Shown: one piece after another, positions 1 to 12,340 of the stretch
Numbering within the stretch: the stretch's first letter is position 1
Layout: every line of letters starts with the position of its first letter
Assembly (NCBI GenBank): GCA_029204225.1
Contig: CM055108.1
Coordinates: 13,391,955 to 13,455,954, forward strand
Direction: 5' to 3'
Length of the DNA: 64,000 bases
DNA from: Diphasiastrum complanatum
Lineage: Eukaryota > Streptophyta > Lycopodiopsida > Lycopodiales > Lycopodiaceae
The notes under the pieces: generated by a model
What the model saw: the letters and a program-made list of their open reading frames with translations, nothing else
What the model was told of the DNA's origin: nothing
Database searches by the model: none
Made by a program: the position numbers and the translations under genes

Positions 1-184
1 GACTTCAAGAAACTGTGGATACTATGCAACAATTGACAGATTTTCTCCTTCACAATATCTGAGAGTGCTTATGTTTCTAAAAGTACTGCATGCTATTAAA
101 GTGTAATGAAAGAATCAAAATGTAAAGGACAAAGGCATTTAGCAAGACGAGAAGCATCAACATACTGCAAAGCAAAGTACATAC

Positions 185-3100
185 TTGCTTTTTCTGCAAT
201 ACAGGCAAGATCTTGCTTTTATAATACTGTGGAGAACACTTTCTTGGAACCCGCATCGACACCAATCGCTTGGTCATTGCCTTACTTATGGTCAACGGCA
301 ATTGTTTAATGACAACCACGTCCGGAGCAAGGATCTTAATAAACCAGTTAACATCGAATATATCACTGAAGTTACTGCATAGAGAACACTTGGATAATAA
401 GTTTTAAAATCCACACAAAAGGTAGGGGTTTAACTTCAAGCATCAAGCATGTGTCCTGATGCAATTGCTTCAAAACAAAAACCTGCTTACTGGTCTGAAA
501 CTTGATGTAGATATGAAAGTTTGCAAACTGTATAAGATATTCAAAATATCACATCAACTTGCCCTCAACTTAGAACATTTGGTACCAAAAAATGTCTCCA
601 GGATCCTTACAGTTAACTAACAACATAAGATAGCAACTAAATAAGAAAAAAGCTCTTAACCTGCTGTCCTTCCAGTAGGAATGATGATCAAGGTCCGGAA
701 CCACCAGTGTAGCATTCAATAATCTTGCCACCACCACAGCATCTGTTATCTGAATAAGGGAACTTGTTTACAACCCCTCACATTCATGCATGTCATTTGC
801 ATGGTTACACTGTACACTCTAGATTACATTTTGTACATTAAACTTTGCAGCACTAAGCAAAACAAAGATGGCATTCTTATGACAAGTGTCTGAACTTACA
901 CCAGTTCTTTGCTGATTGAGTCCTCCACTTGTTACAATCATTAGGTATCCATTAGATTGCAACTCATCAGCTCCTGAGTAGTAAGATAGCACTAACTAGT
1001 AAGCTTACAATCTCAAGAGATAATATTGCAAAAATGAAACAATTTCCAGTGACTCAATGGAGCAATACATCTTACCTGGAGTAAATAATTAACAATTTTC
1101 TGGTTCAAATAATGATACAACATAGTCTCCCCATTTTCAATTTATTATGGTGATTGATTATCTAGCAAAAAAGCAAAGGATGTTCAGTACCACTTTCTTT
1201 CCTTGGGAGGCATAATCCCCATACTTTCCATGCATTATGGTGATTGATTCTATGGCAAAAAATGAAAATAGGGCTGATAAACTTTCTTTCCCTGAAAGAA
1301 AAAACCAAAGCTTTTCTACTTCAAGCAACAAGTAAATGGTATTACAGCATTGAAGTCAGAGTCACAATGCTGTTGAAACAAGCTCCAAAAAACACAATGT
1401 CAAGCAGGGTGCGTATGTTCATGAACTTTGCAACTTTACAAGGTAAATGATTTCCAATAGTTTATTTTCAAAATTCGAAAGTTCCACTCACAAACAGACA
1501 TCCTCATCTAAGTTCTTCAATGATTCACAGGGCAGAGTAAAAAGCAAGAAGCCATGACAAAAGTTATTAAGGTCCCGATGAGAATTTTACACTTTATTAT
1601 GGTTCTAAGATAGATGTCAGTTTCTGAGTGACACATTTTCTAAGCCTCTTGTACATTAGCTCTTCATGTGTAGAAACACAAGTATGTCCATTTATATGAA
1701 CTTGACCCATGGAATTATAGCAAAAAATGGCACAGTACTGCTTATAACTAGAAAAAGGATTTCCAGGTGCAGGTAACACCCTGCCGGGGGTGGGGGGTTG
1801 GCACAGCCTCCTTGGAATTTATAGACTAAAACAAAAGTGCTTTGGAGTGTGAACTTTGCCAGATTATCTATGATGCCAAAACCAAAACAACATCAGACAT
1901 GAACAATAAGAAGCATGGGTGGCCATTTATAAAGCAAGAAATAATTTCCAAATAGCTATGTACAGCTGCTAAAGATTTGTTAAGCAGATTATGCCACCTT
2001 TTTCCTAAGCAGAATTCACGTAGTTAATAATAAACTCAAAGCTGCATACTGCTTCATGAAGTATGTAGAAATTGCATTGCAAATTCGGAATGCAAATGTA
2101 CTGGTGAGACCAAACTCGTTGGGCAAGCCAATCTAATTCCGGTACTTGTTTTGACTTCAAGAATCCAGAAGGTGTTTCACAGTGCAATATGAAACTTTAG
2201 CAATAGTAATAAATGAAAAAGGTTATATTCAAGATATCTTTTCATTCTTATCTTGTCAGAAAATAACAGAAAGAAAACAAAATCTTACGGTGAAAGTGCC
2301 TGCTCGGATTACTGCAGCCATAGTAAAGCTCCGAATTTTTGGACCTCCAAGTGATAGTTGAAAGGACAATACTTGTATTCTGCAAAAATAGTTTCAGAAC
2401 ATTCGATTGGAATAAGACAGAATGCTTTGAGCATTGATTGACACTGATAAGAGCAAGAAATGCCAGAATCTGTGTAAAAAGATGGAGACTTTAAGGACAT
2501 CTCCCAAATCAAGTTCATCCTCTATTCATCATTGCATGTGGTAGGATGGGAAACTATTACCCATCATTTCTGGAGGCAGAGCCTTTTGAGCATTCTATTT
2601 TCATTGTATTGTGGCAAATCAAGCACCGAAAGCTACATTAGCACGAAATTTCCAGGAAATTTTGGAAAAGGCTCCTTGAAACAAATATGCAAACCTTTCA
2701 ATTTCGAAAATTGCAATGAAGAAAACCTTGTGCATGGCACTTGGCAATTACTATTATCACGTCCACCACAAACAGAAAACAAAGCTCTTACCGAACTACC
2801 CAGGTCGAGTGGCAGAGCAGATGCAGCATCTCGCATTTCTGCCTTCTGTGAAAAACACATACAAGGCCGACCCATCAAGAACATCGAAGAGTATATTTCC
2901 TGGCAAACTCTGTCATCAAACCACTTCCCAGGAGTGACTATCCCAAGTACTCTACACCGACTTAAGACTGAAATTCCGCTTTCAAAAATTAGTGCCTTTG
3001 CCTCAAATAAATGGGTTTTCAATAGGCCGTATGGGTCACAGCTTTATTGAATGCTCAGTAACATGGGAGAAGAATTATTCTGGGCTAGTAGTTATGTAAG

Positions 3101-3468
3101 TTTCCCAATGTTTATGTGACACATCAACGAACGAAAATATTGCAATTCAGAACGATTAGAATTTTATGTCTGTTACTATTGGTGTTGTACCTACAGGTAC
3201 ACTATGATCGATCTATTCCTTGCTTGGTGATAGATTGCAGAGGACTTCATACCGATGCAATGGAAATAGGCCGAAGACGAGCATTGTTGTGCACGTAGTC
3301 CAGATCAATAAGTCGAACTATTAGGATTGAAACCAAAGCGAGGCCAAATAACACCGACGCGCAAAGAAGAAAAAGAGTTGATAAAGCTGGCAGAAACGCT
3401 ATTCTCATCCCCGCCCTCGGACGCGCCATGAGAAGAACCAAAGCATGTTGCCCGCTCCTGTACTTCAT
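185..3468 (-). CDS. GDP-fucose protein O-fucosyltransferase-family protein, 5' six exons (3' part outside the window)
   Basis: Exons on the minus strand: 3468-3253, 2845-2792, 2379-2289, 973-900, 749-661 and 374-185. Every junction has a GT donor and AG acceptor (for example TCG|gtaaga, ACTGGT|gtaagt, tttttgcag|AAT), and the phases add up to 238 uninterrupted codons. The protein starts at ATG 3468 (an inner ATG at 3429 is possible). A single hydrophobic helix at about residues 21-54 suggests a type II Golgi anchor. Then come YYGCSNPS, the family hallmark SNGYLMIVTSGGLNQQR (nucleotide-sugar binding region), TDAVVVARLLNATLVVP, DIFDVNWFI and MRVPRKC. These match plant members of Pfam O-FucT (PF10250), whose usual length is 450-600 residues, so the catalytic C-terminal half lies to the left of position 1. 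Family members modify proteins or glycans in the secretory pathway; the substrate here is unknown. The 54-base second exon is the least certain. Confidence 0.9.
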
Positions 3469-6400
3469 TCCAGTCCATTGCCTAGACTCCAATCCAAATG
3501 CTTGAATCTACAATTGAAACATCTGCCGAATCTTGTCGACGCTCCTCAGTGAAAGCTAACGGAAATTCTCATCTTAAGCGGCTAAATGATTTCATTATGG
3601 GGAAATGATCAAAAAAATTTCGCCAGTTGGCATGATCAGCGGCTTTCAGATCCCATGCAGCCTCCACCAATCTGGCGCATAAGATTTTACAAAGCTTTCA
3701 GACCATTGGGGAAAAATAACAGAAAAAAATGTTTCAATTCAAAGAAACTGATTGTTACTCTGCAAATAGACAACTGAGTAGTGTTATTTCAGACGAGAAA
3801 AATAAAATAAGGTTCTGCGTAATGCTTTTCTTTCTGAATCTCTTTTTCCAAATTGCCTGATGAGGTTATAATCGAAAGAAATGATGTCAATGCATTTGAG
3901 TTTGACGCACATAAATATATTCAAGAATTCTGAATGTGGTGTTTCCACATCAACACGACTTTTCTATTTCCGTCCAGCGGCGGCTATTCCTGATCTCCCG
4001 CCCCTTATGAACCTCCCCGAGTCCCTGCTTGCTTATGTCCTTTCTTGCAAATGGCACTCTACACATCTTGCGTATAATATGTTTTTTGCAGCTTTGCTCT
4101 TACTTATAATGAATGGATTACAGCCTCTCTGCATGCTTATTCCTTCCTTTTAATCTGATCTGTATCTTGTTTATAATATGATCTTCTAAACATTGCTCTC
4201 CATCTTGCTTAAAGTAAACAGATTAAAGCCTCCCTGCTTGCTAAGGTCCTTTTTAATAGATTATACTCCACATCTTGTTTAGAATATGTCTTTTTAGACT
4301 TTGCTAACCATCTTGCTTACAACGAATAGACTGCAGTACATGCTTACTTATAATGAATAGATTACAGTACCAGTTTGCATAAAATGAATAGATTACAGCA
4401 CCAGTTAGCTTATAATGAATAGATTACAGTGCATGTAGTTTTAACTTTTGCTTACAAAAAGAAACGGCTGACTGGCTGCCTTTGCTCAGCAAGCCTTCCC
4501 CGTCTTTCAGGTTGCCAGTTTAAGCTTCCGGACAACAAGAAAAAGCGCCATAATAGGCTCGCTGATTGTGCATTTTCCGTGACACAAAATGAGGGCAACA
4601 CAGAGGAGGAGCTGGCCGGTGGGACCTGCTTCCATCTACACCACCAGAGCTTCACAAATCAGCTTTCCGCCATCGCCACCCTCTCTCTCTCTCTCTCTCG
4701 CTCCTGCAGCATCAGAAACAAAGCCAGAGATATAACATAAATAAATACAGAGCCAGACGAGAGCCCGATCGACGGGCGTAATGACGCCACATATCACCGT
4801 CCGATTTCTACCACGTCTCCCACCGCCACTCGTACTCCTCTCAACGATTCAGATTAAAACACGTGGCTAAATCTGAACGTTTTTGGCGAAATCCAACGGT
4901 GCAAAGCCTTCGATCACGCCGTGTCATTAAGATTGATGGTGGGGGCTACGGAGGGAAAAAATAAGACGAGAAAGATCTTCTTCGGAACGACATGGTCACA
5001 TGGCCACTTGGTCTTTGTCAATGGTCACTTGGTCATCCACCTACCATCCTGAGGCTACCTATAGGTAGGTAGGTCGTTGATTTGACCGTTGACATGACCT
5101 TCTACGCACCCACGAAGGAGTCACCACTCTACCCATTAAGAAACGTGTGACCTTTCCCTTCTTTCATGCTCTAGCTTCACAAGTAAAGAAACTCTGGCTT
5201 CTTAACACCCCGTTGCGAGCGTGCTCGTTTTAGCTTTTGCCGCGAAAGGGTTACGGTGTCAATGACGCGGCAAAGTGATAAGGTATTGTGATTAAAGAAA
5301 GAATCTTAAAATCTTATGAGCTGGATTGGAAGAATTTTGCAATCCACAAAACATTTGCTCATAAACGATGCAAGTGTCTTTGGTTTGTAATCGAGAAACG
5401 AATGTTTAAACTGCAATATTGGTTTTTATCAATCGAATTATTCTTTAGCTTTGAGCGAGAGAATACACGTGTGTGGCAAAACTTGTCATGATCTTCGAGA
5501 TCACCAAATTTACATGTGCCTCCAAAGTATTTTCATCTTTTCATCAAAACTCGCATGTGGACAACCAATGACAGATTGACACCTAGATAACAAAATACTA
5601 ATGTTCATTTGGACATATAATGACTAGCTACCACATGGCACATGTGGTGTATGTGTCATGTAGCACCTAGTAATTGACTCTCCACATTTGTCACACATTG
5701 TATTGTGTGGGCTAAGTAACATCCAGTCCTAGTGTTGATTGCCCCAAATGAACAATCTACTTAAAAAAAAAAAAACACCAAAAAAGACTCACACTTATGG
5801 CATTAGGTAAGGGTAGGTAGATTCCCCTCATCAATGTTGACTTGGTAGTAGGAAGCCCTCTAGGTAGAGCCTCCCTTGTTCGGGAAAAATAAAACCCAAG
5901 TGCTCAATTTTTTTTGTTGTTGTCTACCACCTTCATTCACATGTTGTTATTATGTTATTACATTCACGCCTTTTCTTAGGGTTTTACCCCAAGGTCACAA
6001 CCCAAACCAATGACCCTCCCAAGGTCAAAGGTCCTTCGATCAAGACCCTTTTCCCTTACTAAAGATTCAAGAGGAGTTTTTAATAGGACAAGGCTCCTCA
6101 AATGTGGCTCTTAAATTTTATATAACTTTAGAATGAGCTTTTTGAAGGATAAAAACGAATCAATGCCCATAAACGTTAAAACGTGTGTTATTGCCTTCCT
6201 CAAGTAACTAGACTCTAGTTGGATAAGAGGTGGAACTTATCCCACCTAAGTGCATGCTTGAATATTCTAGGTTATGTATGTAGAGGTTTGGACTTTGGAG
6301 CCTTGTGCATTCACATTGACTTTGCAATGCAATGCAAAGTGTACGTAATATATGTTATATTAGTATTTGAACTAAATAGAAAGAATCACCCAAATAATGT

Positions 6401-7130
6401 GTTATGGAAAACCATGCATATAAAGTAGTTCATAGGATAACTATTATAATGTATTGAGGAATGGATTTTCAATAGACTTGTCCATCGGATTAAGTGATCT
6501 TAAAAGATGGCAATCGTTGGACCTGGCGAAAATCCCATGAGAAAAAATTTTCGCTCAAGAAAAGATGAGCAAGGGAAAACCATATTTATGGCTGAGTTCT
6601 TTTGGCATGGGCCACATTTTGAATTTTTTTCAGTTGTGATATGCTTTGAGATTTTCTTTATGGGTGAAATTTGCTTTTGAAATTGTTTTTTGAACATTCT
6701 AAACTCATAGTATGCATCTTGTGTTTCTTTCTTCACTCAATATCAAGATTCTACTTAAAATTTATCCCTAGAATTGTCATCATCTCATAGGAAAATGTGA
6801 ATAATAACAAGCGCAATTCCTTGGATTTCGTAGAACACTACAATCACTATTTTCTCACATTTTTCTAAGGGATAGTAATATGTGTAGAATTTATGGCATT
6901 TCAAGGGCCACACAAATCCTTTACATTTTTCTTTTTGTGGAGTGGAAAAGTATTATTATGCTCATAAAATGTCCAGTGAACAACATTAATGAGCTTAAAC
7001 TAAAACACGATAACCCTCATGAGACAAGCCCAATGAAGGTCCGAGTCAAATAAGTAAAGAGCTCATGAGCTACTATACAAGGCGATATTTTTTTGGGACC
7101 GCATTTCTCTTAGATTGCTGGATCGCTCTC
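3469..7130. other. Intergenic region upstream of the O-fucosyltransferase gene, no gene recognised
   Basis: Several open frames occur here, but none shows a recognisable domain or convincing splice signals. It should hold the promoter of the minus-strand gene starting at 3468, but I saw no clear TATA box at the expected distance. Visible elements are a degenerate minisatellite (about 4100-4440), a short CT run (4680-4699), a G-box/ABRE-like CACGTGGC at 4860-4867, two adjacent W-box cores (TTGACC 5082-5087, TTGACA 5089-5094), and a small perfect inverted repeat CCACATG/CATGTGG (5631-5647). Confidence 0.5.
4100..4440. repeat. Degenerate tandem repeat built on an AATGAATAGATTACAG core
   Basis: The core AATGAATAGATTACAG or a close variant recurs at irregular spacing of about 30-40 bases between 4345 and 4435, for example before gtaccagtttgc, caccagttagc and tgcatgtag. 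An earlier diverged copy lies at about 4108-4125 and related spacer sequence (catcttgctt) lies between. No coding potential was seen. It looks like a locally expanded, decayed minisatellite. Confidence 0.6.
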
Positions 7131-7132
7131 TC

Positions 7133-7211
7133 TCTTGCTCGCTCGATCTAGAGCTCTCTCTCTCTCTCTCTCTCTTTCAAATTATCTCTGCTCCAAAACT
7201 CCGTCTCTTTT

Positions 7212-7244
<33 letters not shown>

Positions 7245-7256
7245 TGTGTGTGTGTG
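7133..7256. repeat. (CT)n ... (GA)n(GT)n microsatellite pair
   Basis: A (CT)n run (about 7150-7176) and a (GA)n run followed by (GT)n (about 7214-7256) face each other across a spacer of about 40 bases, so the strand could fold on itself. The pair lies just beyond the CACTA 3' region described at 7270-7815, in the same relative place as the large microsatellite array beyond the second CACTA copy at 27.6-28.4 kb. Confidence 0.8.
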
Positions 7257-7269
7257 TTTTGATTAAGAT

Positions 7270-7815
7270 TTTTATTAGTAGATGACTAGATAATGTTTGA
7301 TGGTAATTGTATGTTTGAATTTGCTTATAATACTGGTTCAATTGTGTAATATAATGTTATTTTTTTATTGCTTGTGCATGTGACAAAAATATTCAAAAAA
7401 AAGAGAGCAAGCGTTTAAAGAGCGAGCAATTGCACGTTTGCACTTAAGCTTCGAGTGAGTTTACTAGTGAGTTTGTGTTGTTTCAATTTGTTTTATTATT
7501 AGAATACGTTATCTAACATAGTAAGAAATTGTAATGTAATTAATAATTTTCATTTTGTTCAAAGCGATATCGTATTTTATCGCATACACTAGCAATTAAT
7601 TAATATGCAAAGGTGAAATGTAGATAATTAAAATCCCCAATCCTAGGAAGGTGTCTACGTAGCCCTTACTTTTCTCCCGTTAAAGGCGAGGTTCTAATCT
7701 TTCCAACTTGCATGGAAAAACCTACACGCCGTAGGGAGGGAATATGTGGTGACATTCTGAAATAGGACATAACCGCAAGGTTCGGGTACTATAATTATCA
7801 CATTCAACTCTATCT
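7270..7815 (-). repeat. CACTA 3' non-coding block, copy 1 (inverted copy at 27030-27460)
   Basis: Read on the minus strand, 7805-7600 carries the same sequence as 27030-27215 on the plus strand, including the runs CTTGCGGTTATGTCCTATTT, CTCCCTACGGCG and CCTTCCTAGGATTGGG, with scattered substitutions. Weaker matches continue outward, through a conserved region containing aagctt and a gctctctttt-type stretch. In both places the block follows a CACTA transposase reading frame ending in the residues DLCDDEND, so it belongs to the 3' region of one transposon family rather than to the host. Confidence 0.8.
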
Positions 7816-7871
7816 ATAAAAATATACATAAAAAATATTGCGTTGAATATTAAAAAAAGAATGATAGATAA

Positions 7872-9565
7872 TCATAGATCACACTCATCATTTACATCAT
7901 TTTCGTCATCACACAAGTCATCGTACAATCATAAATTTTCGATCGTGTCTCTTTCATGATGTGAGTTACCCTCATATTCAATCTCCTCTTCTTCTAATTC
8001 TATCTCATCCAAACGTGGGGGCCTCAAATACTCCCAATTTGGTCTTGTATGATCGTAGGAATCTCATCATTTTCATTTGTACTTTCTTCTCCCATCATTT
8101 CGACATCATTTCGAGTTTGGATGAGTGGTTCAAGTTCTTCCAAAACGTCGTCGAAATTGGGTGGTGGTTCGTCGTGTGTATCCAATTCAACAATATCTTT
8201 TCCTTCAAACACGCGTCGTTTTCTTGTATTAAGTTGGATTACATACCACCCTCTTGGTTCTATTCGATTTGGATGGAATATAATCTGCCAAAGAATTAAA
8301 AAAAAATTAGGTTAGTATTATAAAATTGATACATAAATAATTGAATTGCGAATATTAATGACATTGAAATTTTAGAGTCTCACTTGTTCGCAATGTCGTG
8401 GCAATATTAAAGTGTCATGAGAGTCCATCGATATACATTTTTTGAGTCGATTTGAAAAAACTTTGAGTTATCATTTCTAATTTTGGCGTTGCTTCCATGA
8501 TAGATGACCTTAAACCATTTTACGTCAAAAATAAAGTATTTGCCGTTAGTCTCGTAATCGACTTCATAAATATGTTGCAATGTGTCGACATAGTCTAGGT
8601 CACCCGAAATGATATTAGGGTCTCTCGCACTAGAACGACTCTCTTGTTGAAAGTTGGCCATTATACCACAATCATATGTACGTTGCTTGTTGTCAACTCT
8701 CTCAACACAGTAATGGTGTCCATATGCCCACATGGCAGTGTATGATGTATATTAAAACACAAAAAAAAAAAAAAAATGTGTGTAATTAGAAATACTACTG
8801 ATATATTGAGTAGTACAAAAACAAAACTTTACATAAACAATATTACACTAACCTTCCATCCACATCCGCGAACAAATTCTCATTCTAATTCGATCACTTC
8901 TTCTCCGTTTTCGGATGCTTTTAGCATCGTATCAAAAACCCTTTCACAAGAGCATTTTGAAGGTAAAGGCTCCAAAGGTTCGTCGTTCTCCAACGCCCTT
9001 CTTCTTCTTCGATTGATATTTCTTCTTCGTTTCAATGTTATGTTTCTTTCCTTTTTGGCTTCTTCATACCTTGAAATCCACTTTTCCATTTGTCCACAAT
9101 TATATAATATGAATGTGTCAATTTTCTCTTTTAATTGAGGGGAAAGTCTTTTTTGCACACCATTTCCTTGTGGTACTTCACCCTTAATACGTTCATCTTC
9201 TTCTTCACACCACATTTTTGGACTTGCAAGATGCAATTGTGAGATTATTTGGTGATATAAAACAAAGATTCCTGTACAAGCCAACTTTCTGCAATGCTAC
9301 CTTCTGGCCTTGTCTTTTGTCTCACAAAGCCCTTCAAAACTTTCATAAAGCGCTCAAGGTAGAACATCCATCTCGTGTCCACAGGTCCTGCAATTGATAC
9401 TTCTTCGACCAAATGCACTAGAAGATGAACTTGTATATCCAAAAAGGAAGTTGGAAAATCTCTTTCCAACAAACCCACCATTTCAATCATTTGGATTTTC
9501 ATGGAATCCAATTCACTATTTTTTATTTCTTTTGAGGAATTCCACCTGCAAGACTGATAGTACAT
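7872..9565 (-). pseudogene. CACTA (En/Spm) transposase remnant, DUF4218 and DUF4216 regions
   Basis: On the minus strand, 9565-9245 encodes a DUF4218-type segment (FPTSFLDIQVHLLVHLVEEV, then RWMFYLERFMKVLKGFVR and EGSIAESWL). 9284-8880 continues in a shifted frame with the segment ending ILYNCGQMEKWISRYEE. 8733-8407 encodes a DUF4216-type domain (YDCGIMANFQQESRS through IFDVKWFKVIYHG). An acidic C-terminus ending DLCDDENDVNDECDL stops at 7872. These domains accompany tnp2 transposases of CACTA elements. The upstream tnp2 catalytic region is missing; Copia sequence lies there instead (9.6-11.0 kb). Frame changes and missing parts make it non-functional. Confidence 0.88.
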
Positions 9566-9599
9566 TAGGTCGTTTAACCCATAAAAAAATTAAAATATC

Positions 9600-11044
9600 A
9601 CATATTTATACAAGTATAGAAAGCTCTGATCTGAATCTATCAAATTTTTTCTAATGAGTGGCTTAGTGAATATATCAGCTAGTTGTTCATCTATACTACA
9701 ATGAACAAAATTTATTTATCAATTCAACAATCTCTCACATATAAATTAATAATGAATCTTGATGTGTTTGGTTCTCGCATGAAACATTGAATTTTTCATC
9801 AGTTGAATGCCACTCTGAATGTTGTTATATATAGTCGCAATATTCTCCTATTTGTCCCAAGATTTGCGTCAAGCATACGGCTTCCTACATTGCATTGCAC
9901 ATTGGAGCAACTATACTTTTCTTATTACTAGACCTAGAAAAGCTCTTGTCACAAAACAGAAATAGGAACTCTATGTTTGTACACTAAGCCATAGTCGAAA
10001 GTGTCCTTAACATATCATAAAATGCACTTGGATGCCTTCCAATGCATTTCAATGGCTACTGCCATAAACTAACTCACAATATCAACATCATAGAATATAT
10101 TCGCCCTAGTTGTGGTAAGATAAATTTAGCTTCCTAGCAATTATCCATAAAATGCGACATCAAATGGTTGTGACTTGTGAGGCTTGGAAGCTATTTACCT
10201 TGTTCGATAAATGTGTTCACTAGCTTCCAATCGTGCAACTTGAAGTTGTGCAACAATTCTCTGACATACTTGACTTGAGTTAGCCCTACCTCATGTCCTT
10301 TTTTCCACACTTCCACTCCTAGACAATAGTTCATTAGGTCAAGATTCGCCATCTCGAATTGATTCCTAAGGTCACTCTTGATTATATCTTTCACATCTTG
10401 ATTATTTCCAAGAATAATGAAGTCATCAACGTAGAGTGCAACCAAAGCAATCACACCACAAAGCACAAGACAAGGAGATTAGGGTCAGAGTGTGTTCTCA
10501 CCATCTATTTAAAATGGAAGTACGCATCAATTATGTTGGACCACGTATGTTATGCTTGCTTTAGGCCATAAAGTGTCTTCTTCAAATGGCAAAATCTATG
10601 TTCTTTTCCTTCTTTAACAGATCCATGAATACTTTTTCCTACAAATCACCATTAAGAAAAGCAGATTTTACATCCACCTAATGCAAAGGCCAACCAAAAT
10701 GAGAAGCTAAAGCGATAAGCAATCGTAAGGTGTGCCACTTACATACTAGCGTGAAGATCTCAAGATTCGTAATCGATGCCTTACTTTGTGCATAGCCTTT
10801 GATTACCAATCTCGCTTTATGCTTCATTACGCTTCCATTTGCATGCTTACCAACTGGAGGCTCCACCAAGTCCCATGTATCATGCTTGGTGATTGAAGTC
10901 AAGAAAGTCATTTGCAAAGTCAACAAAACCCACCGATCAACTGGACCACATAAAGCATCAAAAGATACAAGTGACAGGAACAACTCTCCACACAAGCATA
11001 AGCACGTTGTATTATTTCCAAGTAATAACTATAAGCTTAAGTAG
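9600..11044 (-). mobile_element. Ty1/Copia retrotransposon fragment, reverse transcriptase and RNase H end, degraded
   Basis: Minus-strand frames show, in order, KHDTWDLVEPPVGKHANGS, MKHKARLVIKGYAQSK, ALASHFGWPLH, KTLYGLKQA, ALYVDDFIILGNNQDVKD (the catalytic YVDD box), FEMANLDLMNYCLGVEVW, and near 9800-9650 relics of the RNase H end (FHARTKHIKIHY, ADIFTKPL). Stops and frame shifts are frequent. It abuts the CACTA remnant at about 9570-9600, suggesting insertion into, or replacement of, the missing tnp2 part. It is of the same Copia lineage as the element at 50839-55286, as judged by the shared FEM..LDLM.YCLGVEVW block. No LTRs were found. Confidence 0.87.
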
Positions 11045-11479
11045 TTTTTAGGGTTGAATAGGCAATAGCCCTTCAGTCGAGAACCTAGAAAGAGAAAAAG
11101 ACCATAAAAGAAATGGTTCATAATTGCACTTTCAATTTTGTCCCTCAATCATTAACATTTGTAAAGCAAATAACAATATGCATGGAACATGCCTCCATAA
11201 TAGCATACTTACATAGCTTAAAAGCACATTGCATCAAAGTATCATAAGTAGAGTATAAAATAAACTTTTCTCTCATAGATTTGTGTTTCCTCGTACCAAT
11301 GCAAGGACACCATTATTCAATAGAGGACAAAGGAATCCTTGAGAAGAATTCCGAGCACAATATTATTTTTCCAAGTATTGATTTCCAAAACCTTGTTGTT
11401 ATCACTTGTATTCATCGTAGGTGATTATCATACTCCATTGTACTTTAAGTTTCATGATGGTGACATTGTAATTTACTTG

Positions 11480-12340
11480 TACTTTATGTACATGACATAA
11501 TATTTTGTGGGGTGACAATGTCAATCTCATTGATGAAGCCAAGATGGCATTGTGTAGGGAGTTTACAATGCAAGATCTTGGCCCCTTACACTATATCTTG
11601 GGCATTGAAGTAGTTAGAACTTGTAATTATAGCTTCATTTGTCAATCCAAGTATGCTACTTAAATTCTTATCAATATGGATATGTGCAAGAAAGTAGAAA
11701 CTCCAATGGCGCATCATGAGTCAATTAATGCAATATCCTTTGATTCATCATTGGAAGCTAGCCAAAATAGTGCCTAGATACATCTCTAGCACACTAGATT
11801 TTGATATCTTGTATAGAGGAGATCACATTGGTTTGAATTCTTTTCAGATTTAGATCTTCTAGGAGACAAGATGGATAGAAAATCCATAAGTACACATGCT
11901 ATATTTCTTAGAGAAGGAGGCATTTCATGGCTCTCAAAGAAGCGAGACATTGTCTCACTGTCTTCCACTAAGGTCGAGTATAAAGCCTTGACATCTACAT
12001 CAAAGGAGATCTTATGGGTCAAGAGGCTATTGATGGAGCTAAAAGTGGTCATATATAAATATGGTCCCCTCATTATGTGTGTCAATATGTTAGTTTAAAG
12101 CCTTGCATCAAATCCTATATGTCATGCTAGGAGCAAACATATCAAGATTGCTCACCATTTTGTTCAAGCCAAGGAAATCAAGTTGAATCATGTCGATACT
12201 CAGAATGGTGTGGTTGATATTTTTACTATATAGCCAGGTGATAATTAAGAGGAGCTTTTTGTCCATTTACATTCTTAGGAGGTGGCCGAGTTGAGCCCCA
12301 AAATTAATGTCCTACATCATAGGCTTAATTTGAGGAAATT
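11480..12340 (+). mobile_element. Ty1/Copia retrotransposon fragment, RT end plus RNase H, degraded
   Basis: Plus-strand frames give ALCREFTMQDLGPLHYILG (RT C-terminus), then FLREGGISWLSKKRDIVSLS followed by STKVEYKALTSTSKEILWVK (RNase H), and a decayed tail matching HARSKHIEIAHHFV and DTQNGVADIFTKP around 12130-12225. Several stops and indels interrupt it. It resembles the Copia copy at 58240-59675 (SWLSKKQDTV ... EVLWIKRLLVELKI) more than the neighbouring minus-strand copy. No flanking LTR was resolved. Confidence 0.82.

Noticed and set aside
1785-1801. G-rich run as a G-quadruplex regulatory site
   Set aside because: Just one short run of G in an intron, without four clear G-tracts.
2633-3022. 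129-codon minus-strand frame as one long exon of the O-fucosyltransferase gene
   Set aside because: Only the 54 bases after a strong acceptor (tttttcacag at 2846) and before a strong donor keep phase with exons 1 and 3. The remainder reads like intron.
2532-3050. 172-codon open frame on the plus strand
   Set aside because: It has no ATG at its start (begins TTG) and lies antisense over exon 2 and introns of the O-fucosyltransferase gene, whose phases and motifs are convincing.
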